DNA of 46,194 nucleotides from GW2011-AR5 sp041645025 (lineage in GTDB: Archaea > Aenigmatarchaeota > Aenigmatarchaeia > GW2011-AR5): positions 1 through 46,194 of the forward strand of contig JBAZQV010000003.1 in NCBI GenBank assembly GCA_041645025.1, given 5' to 3'. The position numbers were made by a program, and so were the translations under genes. The notes under the pieces are model-generated. The model was given only the letters and a program-made list of their open reading frames with translations, did no database searches and was not told the origin of the DNA. Below are positions 16,990 through 24,101 of this stretch, piece by piece (the first letter of the stretch is position 1; each line of letters begins with the position of its first letter).

Positions 16990-18147
16990 ATGGTCGACGA
17001 AATAGACGTGAGTTTGTCTGAGAGCCAGCCCAATCAGGCCACAGAACAGCCAACAGCAGCACAAGAACCGGTTAAAGAAGAACCACAAATCAGTCAGGAA
17101 CCACAATTTAAGCCTGTTAATGATCCAAATGAGTGGTTCAAAGCTATGAAATGGTCAAAAAACCCCTTCATACTTAATATATTGCCAGAACTATTTGTAG
17201 GTTACAAATATCAGTCTGCAGACCTGATACGTCTTATCCAGGAGAGACATAAGGTAGTGCTTTTAGTAGGTCCGACTGGTTCTGGAAAGACAACGCTGTT
17301 GGAATGGCTGTCAGAAAGCGTAGATCACAACTATGATTTTCTTTTTATTGGAAAACCACCTAAAAGACCAGAAGAGTTCGTTGATATTTTCAACGAAAAA
17401 TACCCTAGATTCTGGGGAAGACACCTAAAGAACATCTATCAAATACCGAATTTCCTGAATAAAAGACTACGTTCCAAGCATCTGGTTGTTCTCTATGATG
17501 AGGCACACGAGTCCAATATTGATGTTCTTGAGTGGCTTCGTGTGCTGAGTGATCAGGTCGAAAACATGTCAATAGTGATAGCAGGGCTCCCTGTTTTTGA
17601 AGATCATCTTTCAAAACTTGAGACACTTCGCAAAAGAATCATGGCAAAAATAGAGCTCGTATCGCTCACAAAAGAAGAAACCGAGCAGATGATTAAAAAA
17701 CGCATAAGAAATGTTGGCGGAACTGGCGAAGAATTCAATAGTCTCATCGACGTAATTTATAATCGCTCCGGTGGATTCCCTCGTGAAATAATAAAATTCT
17801 GCAACGACGCAGTAAATGAATCAATGAAAACAGGAAGACCTCTCACAAAAGAACTTCTCGTGCAGGAAATTCCAAAAGAAGAGTTAAAAGTGTCATTACG
17901 TTTCCTCGAAGATTTGAGTCCTACTCAGCGTGAAATCGTGGAAATGCTCATAAAGCCAATGACGCCAGGTCAAATAGCGAATAATCTCAATCTGGAAAAA
18001 TACAAATCCCGCCAGCATGCCGTTCGTTCGATGAATAATATTCTCAAGCGGCTGATGGAAGAAGGCCTAGTTGAGCGTGTGCGTGAAGATCGCGCCTTTG
18101 TGTACCAACTCGCACCGTCGATCAGAAATATAGTAGTAAAGGCGTAA
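16990..18147 (+). CDS. ORC/Cdc6-like AAA+ ATPase with C-terminal winged helix
   Basis: The 385-residue protein has an acidic, disordered N-terminus (about 1-45). An AAA+ domain follows, with Walker A GPTGSGKTTL (about residue 97) and Walker B LVVLYDEAHE (about 170). A lid region precedes a C-terminal winged helix (LSPTQREIVEML ... RLMEEGLVERV). This is the arrangement of archaeal Orc1/Cdc6 initiators, but the opening NPFILNILPELFVGY and the short C-terminal domain differ from standard Cdc6 and recall ExeA/TniB-like ATPases. The repeat array upstream supports a DNA-binding, possibly replication-initiating role. The frame is open upstream to 16909, but the TATA box places the start at 16990. 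Confidence 0.75.
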   Translation: MVDEIDVSLSESQPNQATEQPTAAQEPVKEEPQISQEPQFKPVNDPNEWFKAMKWSKNPFILNILPELFVGYKYQSADLIRLIQERHKVVLLVGPTGSGKTTLLEWLSESVDHNYDFLFIGKPPKRPEEFVDIFNEKYPRFWGRHLKNIYQIPNFLNKRLRSKHLVVLYDEAHESNIDVLEWLRVLSDQVENMSIVIAGLPVFEDHLSKLETLRKRIMAKIELVSLTKEETEQMIKKRIRNVGGTGEEFNSLIDVIYNRSGGFPREIIKFCNDAVNESMKTGRPLTKELLVQEIPKEELKVSLRFLEDLSPTQREIVEMLIKPMTPGQIANNLNLEKYKSRQHAVRSMNNILKRLMEEGLVERVREDRAFVYQLAPSIRNIVVKA

Positions 18148-18219
18148 TTATCACTCACAAAAGAAAACACCATACACATACTCGTAATTTTGCCGTAATT
18201 GCGCTTTTCGTCAGAAAAA

Positions 18220-18228
18220 TTATTTATA
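18220..18228 (+). promoter_or_regulatory. TATA box for the PRC-barrel transcript
   Basis: TTATTTATA predicts a start near 18250, just before the twin-hairpin element, so the element should be the beginning of the mRNA. Confidence 0.55.
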
Positions 18229-18255
18229 CATGCTCCAATAAGTATAGGATTAGGT

Positions 18256-18342
18256 AATAGAGGGCTTTGAGTAGTATACGTTTCATTCAAAGCCCTTATT
18301 GCGAACTTTGACAAATTATAGGATTAATCAAAGTTCACAATA
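18256..18342 (+). promoter_or_regulatory. Twin-hairpin leader element, copy A
   Basis: Two consecutive stem-loops fill the leader of the PRC-barrel gene. Stem 1 is AGGGCTTTGA (18261-18270) with TCAAAGCCCT (18287-18296), extended by AATA (18256-18259) with TATT (18297-18300) across a bulged G. Stem 2 is GAACTTTGA (18303-18311) with TCAAAGTTC (18328-18336), capped outside by one mismatch and a G-C pair. Both loops are 16 bases. The same element occurs in inverted orientation at 23410-23497 with paired substitutions, so the fold is conserved. The PRC-barrel ribosome binding site GAGGTGAT follows 6 bases later. Confidence 0.7.
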
Positions 18343-18359
18343 TGTATTGAGGTGATTTT

Positions 18360-18614
18360 ATGCAAAGCCGTGGAAGAGACCTGTTGGGTAAAGTAATCGT
18401 TTCGGAGGAAACCGGAAGAAAGTTTGGAGTCATTGGTGATATTAATTTTGTATCAGAAAGTGGCGAATTGCTAAATCTGGTTATTGTCGAGCCTACAAAA
18501 CACACAGGCGATCTGACGCTGGAAAAAGATGAAAACAACAGACTTCTAATCCCGTTTTCGTCCGTGAAGAGTGTCGGTGACTTCGTCATCATAAGCGAAA
18601 AAGAGATAGCTTGA
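18360..18614 (+). CDS. PRC-barrel domain protein
   Basis: The 84-residue protein is a single PRC-barrel: GKVIVSEETGRKFGVIGDINFV, then LLNLVIVE and LLIPFSSVKSVGDFVII. Small PRC-barrel proteins are widespread in archaea; some were recently tied to FtsZ-based cell division (CdpB family), others are uncharacterised. A start at ATG 18360 follows GAGGTGAT. Its mRNA leader is the twin-hairpin element. Function here is open; the presence of ftsZ in the same window is compatible with a division role but does not show it. Confidence 0.88.
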   Translation: MQSRGRDLLGKVIVSEETGRKFGVIGDINFVSESGELLNLVIVEPTKHTGDLTLEKDENNRLLIPFSSVKSVGDFVIISEKEIA

Positions 18615-18708
18615 TTCTTTTTTCAGTATGAATTAGACGTATCTATCCCTCACATAAGAGATTGTTTCAAAGGCGTCCTATTTTTTCTTTACTGTTCGGT
18701 GCACATGA

Positions 18709-18752
18709 AAGTATGAATCATATTTTTTATGCTATATTAATGTGTCATACTT
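18709..18752 (+). promoter_or_regulatory. fbp promoter flanked by an inverted repeat
   Basis: AAGTATGA (18709-18716) and TCATACTT (18745-18752) are perfect 8-bp inverted arms around the TATA box GCTATATTAA (18731-18740). A regulator bound to both arms would cover the promoter of the FBP aldolase/phosphatase gene, which starts 45 bases further on behind GAGGTGAT. Confidence 0.5.
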
Positions 18753-18796
18753 ATGAGAGATAAAAGCTATTCGTAACAATTCTAAGAGGTGATTAA

Positions 18797-19894
18797 ATGA
18801 AGATAACACTATCCGCGATAAAGGCTGATATAGGAAGCATAGGAGGTCATACACAGCCAAGCTCGGCAGTGCTAAAAACCGTAAGAGACTTTGTTTTCAG
18901 GGAAAGGGGCGGCAAAATTATAGACGCCTATGTTGGTCACTGCGGCGACGACATTCATATTTTGATGACGCATACACACGGAGAAAACAGCGAGCAGATA
19001 CATGGTCTTGCCTGGAATGCATTTCAGGAGGGAACAAAGGTCGCAAAAGCAGAAGGACTTTACGGCGCAGGTCAGGACTTATTGAAGGATGCATTTACAG
19101 GAAATGTGCATGGCATGGGACCTGGCTACGCAGAAATGACATTCGAGGAACGCGAGTCAGAGCCGTTTATAATGTTCGCAGCCGACAAGACCGGGCCAGG
19201 TGCCTACAATTTTATGTTTTATAAAATGTTCTGCGACGAATCATTTACACCAGGACTTATTCTTAGCCCAGCAATAAAAAAAGGCTTCAGATTCACGGTA
19301 ATGGACGTAAATTATATAGAAGGCGACAAGGTCGTCGAGCTTGCCGTGCCAGAGGAAAGATTAGACCTTGCTACGCTACTTCGCGACGAGAACAGATTTG
19401 TAGTAGAATCTGTAAACTCTAAAGACAACGAGCCTGTGCTAAAAAACAGTACGAGCCGCCTGCACAATATAGCCGGAAAATACGTTGGCAAAGACGATCC
19501 TATAGCGCTTGTAAGGGTTCAGAAAAACTTTCCTGCTACCGAAGAAGTTTGCGCACCATTCAGGATTGCGCCGTTTGTTACAGGCGACGCCAGAGGCAGC
19601 CATGTGATGGCACTCATGCCCGTCACTCTGAACAGCCCAGCGTCAAGCGATATGTGCAACCCAATTGTATGCGCGGCGGGCTTCAGCATGAAAGACGGAA
19701 AACTCACAGGACCGATAGATTTGTTTGCAGACCCTATGTGGGATCCCATAAGAAAAAAAGCCCAGAAGAAATCTATTTTCATGCGCGAGCAGGGATGGTT
19801 CGGTGCAGCCATGGCAACAACCGAGGAACTTTCCTATACAGCTATGCGCGACACGCTTGCAGAACTGGACAAGAAATTTCACGTAAGAAAATAA
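18797..19894 (+). CDS. fbp: Bifunctional fructose-1,6-bisphosphate aldolase/phosphatase
   Basis: The archaeal gluconeogenesis enzyme joins triose phosphates and dephosphorylates the product to fructose 6-phosphate. The chain begins with the typical KITLSAIKADIGSIGGH, where the Asp and His bind magnesium, and contains YVGHCGDDIHILMTH, GAGQDLLKDAF, and the DKTGPGAYN stretch. 365 residues is the family length. The ribosome binding site is GAGGTGAT. Its presence indicates a gluconeogenic pathway. The promoter lies between inverted repeat arms (18709-18752). Confidence 0.96.
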   Translation: MKITLSAIKADIGSIGGHTQPSSAVLKTVRDFVFRERGGKIIDAYVGHCGDDIHILMTHTHGENSEQIHGLAWNAFQEGTKVAKAEGLYGAGQDLLKDAFTGNVHGMGPGYAEMTFEERESEPFIMFAADKTGPGAYNFMFYKMFCDESFTPGLILSPAIKKGFRFTVMDVNYIEGDKVVELAVPEERLDLATLLRDENRFVVESVNSKDNEPVLKNSTSRLHNIAGKYVGKDDPIALVRVQKNFPATEEVCAPFRIAPFVTGDARGSHVMALMPVTLNSPASSDMCNPIVCAAGFSMKDGKLTGPIDLFADPMWDPIRKKAQKKSIFMREQGWFGAAMATTEELSYTAMRDTLAELDKKFHVRK

Positions 19895-19905
19895 GAAAGA
19901 GATAA

Positions 19906-20217
19906 TTAATGTACGGCATGATATTTCAATCTTACAATATCATCAAAGCTTTCTATACCCGATTCCCGGAGGTTTGTCACACCTTCAGCTTCTAGCGTTG
20001 TAAGATAATCCCAGATTTTTGATCTTGGGTATAATAAAATATTTGCTGGAAGTCTAAAGCGCCCGGTATTAACACCTAAAGAGAACGGGCTGATAGCGTA
20101 CGATCGTAAGTAAGCAAGCATTTTGGAAATATCGACACCAACATTTCTTGCAATATGCACTACGTTGCCTCTATAAAAAACCTCTTCGCCTACTAGTTCT
20201 GTGACCTTATGTTTCAT
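19906..20217 (-). CDS. Uncharacterised protein (103 aa)
   Basis: I do not recognise this gene. The start ATG 20217 (MKHKVTELVGEEV) is chosen because a TTTATATTTT box lies near 20250 on the minus strand; the frame is open back to 20271. The sequence is mixed alpha/beta, with no membrane segment, no cysteine pairs and a C-terminal half rich in charged residues. It begins MKHKVTELVGEEVFYRG and holds RLPANILLYPRSKIWDYL. It is the first gene of no clear operon, since radA downstream ends convergently 70 bases away on the same strand in reverse order. Confidence 0.55.
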   Translation of the reverse strand: MKHKVTELVGEEVFYRGNVVHIARNVGVDISKMLAYLRSYAISPFSLGVNTGRFRLPANILLYPRSKIWDYLTTLEAEGVTNLRESGIESFDDIVRLKYHAVH

Positions 20218-20288
20218 TACGCCGGTTTTCCAACCCATGCTAAAAATATAAACAGCAAGAATAAAAGTCAATATTTTACCTTATTTAA

Positions 20289-21317
20289 TCACTCAACGCC
20301 CTTTTCTGTTAGCGTGAAAACAGCTTCGCCCTCTGGCAGGTTAGGGCTGTCTATCAAGCGGGCAATGCGCGTGTTCGCCTTGCTTCTTCGTAAATATACT
20401 CTGTAAGTGCTTCCGTGTCCTAAGATATGCCCGCCAATGTGTGTTGTCGGATCGCCAAACATCACATCAGGGCGTGCCATGACTTGATTAGTAATGTAAA
20501 TCGCGACATTATATGTATCTGCTAATTTTTGTAACGCATGTATGTGCCTGTTTAATTTTTGCTGCCTCGGCGCAAGTTCTCCACGCCCGCTATAATCGCT
20601 ACGAAAATGCGACATAATAGAATCGACTATGAGAAGCTTAACGTTTTGTTCTTTCACAAGTTCTTTTGCCTTTTCTGCCAGAACAATCTGATGATCGCTG
20701 TTAAAGGCTTTTGCGATGAATATATTTTTCAGGACTTTTTTCTGATCAAGTCCTCTTACTTCAGCCAATTGTGCTATGCGGTCGGGCCTAAAAGTCGACT
20801 CAGTATCAATAAATATACACCTTCCGTTTAACCCACCTTCACCTTTCGGCAGTTGTACGTTAACTGCTAAAGAGAATCCGATCTGGCTTTTTCCAGAGCC
20901 AAAAGCACCATAACATTCAGTTATTGCCTGCGTCTCAACACCGCCTCCAAGCAAAGCATCAAGCGATTTCGAGCCAGTCGTTATCCTGCCTATTTCTTTT
21001 CTTCTTTCCTGAAGATCAGCCGCAGTCTTGAATCCCATGTCAAGCTGCGAGCGTGCCGCCTGGATAATTTTTTCTGCTGTCGGTGCGCTGATCTCACAAG
21101 CAGCTGATATTTCACCAGCAGATGCTGCAGCCACAGAAATCAACTCGGTATATCCGGCTTCCTTCAGTTTTTGCGCGCCTTTTGGACCAATCCCAGGCAA
21201 GTCTTCCAGCGTAAGCTCGCTTGGGTCTTTTTTCTCTACCGGTTCTTTTTCCTCAGCTTCACCCTGCAGTTTAGCCATCTCTTCTTCTGGTGTTATTTTC
21301 TTTTTGAATCTCGGCAT
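20289..21317 (-). CDS. radA: DNA repair and recombination protein RadA
   Basis: Archaeal RecA/Rad51 recombinase. An N-terminal helix-hairpin-helix domain (LEDLPGIGPKGAQKLKEAGY, about residues 37-56) precedes the ATPase core with Walker A GAFGSGKSQ and Walker B LLIVDSIMSHF; the DNA-binding loop region QVMARPDVMFGDPT and the end GEAVFTL are typical. The start is ATG 21317; the frame's earlier ATG at 21326 lies inside the end of the upstream regulator gene, which overlaps it by four bases. It works with RPA, encoded just upstream, and Hjc. Confidence 0.97.
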   Translation of the reverse strand: MPRFKKKITPEEEMAKLQGEAEEKEPVEKKDPSELTLEDLPGIGPKGAQKLKEAGYTELISVAAASAGEISAACEISAPTAEKIIQAARSQLDMGFKTAADLQERRKEIGRITTGSKSLDALLGGGVETQAITECYGAFGSGKSQIGFSLAVNVQLPKGEGGLNGRCIFIDTESTFRPDRIAQLAEVRGLDQKKVLKNIFIAKAFNSDHQIVLAEKAKELVKEQNVKLLIVDSIMSHFRSDYSGRGELAPRQQKLNRHIHALQKLADTYNVAIYITNQVMARPDVMFGDPTTHIGGHILGHGSTYRVYLRRSKANTRIARLIDSPNLPEGEAVFTLTEKGVE

Positions 21318-21322
21318 AACTA

Positions 21323-21559
21323 TCACATATCAATTTCGTTAAAACGGTCTTCTACAAGTACTTCAGCAACAATAGCAGCGAATTTTCGCAGTTCTCCTAA
21401 GCGTTCTCTGCCCGTATCTGTAAGCTCATAAGATATACCAACCCCAGTTACATAACCAGCTCTTTCATAATCAGCTAAAAAGCGAGTATATTCTCTATTC
21501 GTCGTAGCCCCCGTTACTAAACCTCTATCCACATCTTCAAAAAATCCTAATACTGACAT
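21323..21559 (-). CDS. Small winged-helix protein
   Basis: A 78-residue protein with a compact fold: NREYTRFLADYERAGYVTGVGISYELTDTGRERL reads as the recognition helix and wing of a PadR/MarR-type winged helix, ending with an amphipathic helix for pairing. It lies between the RPA and radA genes on the same strand, with 15 bases to RPA and an end next to radA, so it probably belongs to one recombination/replication transcript. A regulatory or accessory role is inferred from context. Confidence 0.7.
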   Translation of the reverse strand: MSVLGFFEDVDRGLVTGATTNREYTRFLADYERAGYVTGVGISYELTDTGRERLGELRKFAAIVAEVLVEDRFNEIDM

Positions 21560-21574
21560 ATTGAATCACGTCTA

Positions 21575-22555
21575 TTACTCACTCAAATTATTTAATATTA
21601 TTTCAATCTCTTGCTTAACATCGACTTCTTTTACGTTGCTAACTATGAATTCCAGACGGTCAAAAAGCTGGTTCCTGCGAGCGCGGCCCTCGAAAATGAA
21701 CTCTTTTCCAAGAGGCACGAGAGAAATAATCGCCTCCAGCTTCTTTTTTCTGTCAAATAATTTCTTCGCATCTTTCACAGTCATGCCCAGTAGCTTTTCA
21801 GCGTTCTCGTTGAAGAAGACAACACGTATGCTTTCTGTACCATCATCAGCAATTCCTGACAGTATCAGGCCATAGTCCGGCTCTACTGCACCATGATCTG
21901 CGCAGACAAATTCGTCGCTTTCATTTAGTTTTATGCGCGCCCTGCAGTCAGGGCATACTTCATAGAAAACATTACTTTCAAATACCTGGAGCAGCGGCGC
22001 CCTGATTTCCTTGTAACCACCCTCAGCGAGCTGGTTTATATTGCACCTTTCTGTCTTGCGCCGCATCTCCTTTACGCTGGTGATTTCTTCGTCACTTTTT
22101 ACAATAGAACCATAACGCCCAAGTCTTAGCTCGGGATTGCCAAGATTATCCTCTTTGACATAGCCACGCACGCGAATAACTTCACCAACTTCCATGCCCT
22201 CCATAACATTTATTTCGTCATTCCACAACGATATGCGAACCGAGCCGGTTGAATCGGCTATTGTTACGTTTGCGACACGGCCCTTTGCCTTTTCCGTTGA
22301 GAATTCGCGTATCGGTGATATGCGTGTTATCTTGCCAATAACATCAACATTCTGCATGCCTGGTATTATGTTAGCTATGTCAAGCCTTTCCTGTTTTATT
22401 ATAGCAATGCCCAATTCCTTCGCAACAATGTAGGCAGCACCTTCTTCTGATATAAGATCCGAGAGTTCTGCTCGTTTCTCCTCTATCTTGTCCATTATTT
22501 CCTTTTCATCCAAACCAGTTTCAGAAGAAAGTTTTTTGATAAGTTCATTAAGCAT
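21575..22555 (-). CDS. rpa: Replication protein A, OB-fold subunit with zinc finger
   Basis: Single-stranded DNA-binding protein. A helical N-terminal part (1-60) resembles the extension of archaeal RPA1. OB folds follow: DVIGKITRISPIREFSTEKAKGRV and VANVTIADSTGSVRISLWND. A zinc finger, CPDCRARI ... CADH, comes before the last OB-like region. 326 residues. On the minus strand, TTTAAACAT lies about 25 bases before the start codon, so the mRNA is probably leaderless. It leads the RPA-regulator-radA cluster. Confidence 0.92.
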   Translation of the reverse strand: MLNELIKKLSSETGLDEKEIMDKIEEKRAELSDLISEEGAAYIVAKELGIAIIKQERLDIANIIPGMQNVDVIGKITRISPIREFSTEKAKGRVANVTIADSTGSVRISLWNDEINVMEGMEVGEVIRVRGYVKEDNLGNPELRLGRYGSIVKSDEEITSVKEMRRKTERCNINQLAEGGYKEIRAPLLQVFESNVFYEVCPDCRARIKLNESDEFVCADHGAVEPDYGLILSGIADDGTESIRVVFFNENAEKLLGMTVKDAKKLFDRKKKLEAIISLVPLGKEFIFEGRARRNQLFDRLEFIVSNVKEVDVKQEIEIILNNLSE

Positions 22556-22638
22556 TTGCCTAATAGCACGGAAAAATGTTTAAAGCGAAGTAGAGCGTAC
22601 GGAGAAATTACGAGTTCGTTCCAAAATAGAGTAAGAAT

Positions 22639-22953
22639 TTAATAGAGTTTTATTACTTTTAGATGAGATTCGCTTGCCAATTGTTCAAGTCTATCATCCT
22701 TGTAGTTTAATTCTAATTCCGGTGCCATGACAAAGGGTACGAAAGCCTGTGGTCTTATAGTACCTTTTCTATGTTGATTTTGTGAAACAGTCCAGGAATT
22801 GTTGTTATGGTCGTAGAGAACTTCATACCCGTTTTTGCTTAATTCATACACTGCATTATTTGTTACGCTAGTACCGCATACTCGGCCTAGGAGCGTAAAT
22901 GCTAAAACACCGAAAAGAAGACCATAGGATCCTATACCATTTTCTCTTGCCAT
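22639..22953 (-). CDS. Membrane-anchored protein of unknown function
   Basis: A 104-residue protein starting MARENGIGSYGLLFGV with a single hydrophobic segment (about residues 7-27), then a polar exposed domain. It contains YELSKNGYEVLYDHNNNSW and ends with KVIKLY. No known domain is seen. A TTTTTAAACTC box about 25 bases ahead predicts a leaderless mRNA; that box is followed by CTCATAA, one of the regional CTCTCACA-like motifs. Function unknown. Confidence 0.6.
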   Translation of the reverse strand: MARENGIGSYGLLFGVLAFTLLGRVCGTSVTNNAVYELSKNGYEVLYDHNNNSWTVSQNQHRKGTIRPQAFVPFVMAPELELNYKDDRLEQLASESHLKVIKLY

Positions 22954-23026
22954 AGAAAAATACTAATTTATGAGAGTTTAAAAAGAAATTAAATTACAAT
23001 GCCGTTTCAGGATATTTTTTACTTAT

Positions 23027-23236
23027 TTACTTCTCTATTACCTTCCTCGCAGCTCTCACGTCTCTTTTCATGACTGTTCTGCGGCCGGCATGCTCCGAAA
23101 GCCGTTTTGCGTCCAGAAGAAGTATCTTTGTCTTCTCTTCCAGTACCTTTCCCAGCTCCTCTGCTGCCTTGTCAGAAACACGCTTTGCGCCTGCTTTTTT
23201 GAGAAGCTTCCGGAGGGGCTGGAGAGTAAGTTCCAT
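23027..23236 (-). CDS. Archaeal histone
   Basis: A 69-residue single histone fold: a short first helix (LQPLRKLLKKAGAKRVSDKA), a long central helix (about residues 22-48), and a last helix ending RDVRAARKVIEK. Arg-rich DNA contacts and the KRVSDKAAEEL stretch match archaeal HMf-like histones. The start is the ATG at 23236 (an ATG at 23245 is close by). CTATATAAC at 23260-23268 (minus strand) predicts a leaderless mRNA. The frame stays open upstream to 23377 through several palindromes, but that extension does not look like protein. Confidence 0.93.
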   Translation of the reverse strand: MELTLQPLRKLLKKAGAKRVSDKAAEELGKVLEEKTKILLLDAKRLSEHAGRRTVMKRDVRAARKVIEK

Positions 23237-23268
23237 AGGTATCATTTTGTCGCAAATTGTTATATAGT

Positions 23269-23358
23269 AGAAGACATTAGTTTTTATACAAAATAATGTC
23301 TTCTGCATACACGCAAAAAGCTTTGCTTTTTGCGTGTGCCGGAAAACTTTGTTTTCCG
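23269..23358. repeat. Three consecutive perfect palindromes upstream of the histone gene
   Basis: Three adjacent inverted repeats: AGAAGACATTA (23269-23279) with TAATGTCTTCT (23294-23304), loop 14; ACACGCAAAAAGC (23309-23321) with GCTTTTTGCGTGT (23325-23337), loop TTT; CGGAAAAC (23340-23347) with GTTTTCCG (23351-23358), loop TTT. All arms match perfectly. The last two share AAA-C/G arms around a three-base loop. They sit between the twin-hairpin element and the histone TATA box. Confidence 0.8.
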
Positions 23359-23409
23359 CGCGTAGCAGTAACATCATAATATGTCTGATTATTTATGTCA
23401 CATGCTATA

Positions 23410-23497
23410 TATTGAGAACTTTGATTAACCCCATAATTTGTCAAAGTTCACAATAAGGACTTTGAATGAAACATATATTATTCAAAGTCCTCTATTG
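23410..23497 (-). promoter_or_regulatory. Twin-hairpin element, copy B
   Basis: Read on the minus strand, stem 1 is AGGACTTTGA (23491-23482) with TCAAAGTCCT (23465-23456), extended by CAATA and TATTG across one bulged G. Stem 2 is GTGAACTTTGA (23451-23441) with TCAAAGTTCTC (23424-23414), with a mismatch at the second pair. Both loops are 16 bases and keep TTTCAT and CAAATTAT. Relative to copy A, a G-C pair became A-T on both sides of stem 1. It points towards the histone gene about 170 bases on. A TAAATAATT box near 23541-23549 could start the transcript. Confidence 0.7.
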
Positions 23498-23674
23498 ATT
23501 TCATAAGGACGTTTAACCTACAAAACCTATGTGAGAGATGAATTATTTACTGTAAAGAATTCTTTGAGAAGTATACTATACGAAATAATAACGCTATTTA
23601 TTAAATTGAAAAAGATATTTACTAAGATATATTTACTAAAAGATATTATGTATTACATGTTTATATTTCTGTAA

Positions 23675-23686
23675 CATATATAAAGG
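23675..23686 (+). promoter_or_regulatory. TATA box of the 23714 HTH gene
   Basis: CATATATAAAGG lies about 34 bases before the ATG at 23714; the mRNA leader would be under 10 bases. Confidence 0.6.
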
Positions 23687-23713
23687 AGGAAATGTATAGT
23701 TTAGTTAGTTGCC

Positions 23714-24013
23714 ATGGGTGCAAAAAACGAAATGGAAGAGCTATTTTTGAGAAGAAAACCCGTACGCCTGTTGCTGAATATAAAAATCGGCGGAAACCCG
23801 AAATACGTCTCCGTTCTCGCCAAAGATACAGACTGCACCTATTCACATACGGTTAAACTTCTTGATATTTTCAAGGAAATGGATATTGTAGAGTTTGACA
23901 AACAGGGCCGTATTAAGTATGTTAAGCTTACGGCAGACGGCGTGGCCCTTGCAGCAGACTTTGAGAATGTTTTGAGGAAGTTTGCGAAGCTGTCACCAAA
24001 GAAGACGAAGTAA
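23714..24013 (+). CDS. Winged-helix transcription factor-like protein
   Basis: A 99-residue protein with a basic winged helix: RKPVRLLLNIKIGGNPKYVSVLAKDTDCTYSHTVKLLDIF spans the HTH (about residues 14-54), then the wing FDKQGRIKYVKLTADG and a C-terminal helix with a lysine-rich tail. The family resembles archaeal MarR-like single-domain regulators. It precedes the repeat-protein gene by about 90 bases and is separated from it by its own promoter and a palindrome. Target unknown. Confidence 0.75.
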   Translation: MGAKNEMEELFLRRKPVRLLLNIKIGGNPKYVSVLAKDTDCTYSHTVKLLDIFKEMDIVEFDKQGRIKYVKLTADGVALAADFENVLRKFAKLSPKKTK

Positions 24014-24048
24014 GGTAATTTTCAATACATCAACTTCAGAACCGATAT

Positions 24049-24060
24049 CTTTAAATATAA
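24049..24060 (+). promoter_or_regulatory. TATA box of the repeat-protein gene
   Basis: CTTTAAATATAA is centred about 25 bases before the middle of the palindrome at 24065-24080, so the palindrome covers the predicted transcription start. Confidence 0.6.
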
Positions 24061-24064
24061 TAAA

Positions 24065-24080
24065 ACTACTAATTAGTAGT
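24065..24080. promoter_or_regulatory. Perfect 16-bp palindrome, candidate operator
   Basis: ACTACTAATTAGTAGT is fully self-complementary and lies over the expected start of transcription, the usual site for an archaeal repressor. The winged-helix gene directly upstream is the obvious candidate regulator, but this is inferred from position. Confidence 0.55.
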
Positions 24081-24101
24081 AACATTTTAAGGGGTGTTCA
24101 T

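Noticed and set aside
18256..23497. The two inverted twin-hairpin copies as terminal inverted repeats of a 5-kb transposon.
   Set aside because: The segment between them holds core genes (radA, RPA, fbp, histone) and no transposase, and no target duplication is seen; not fully excluded.
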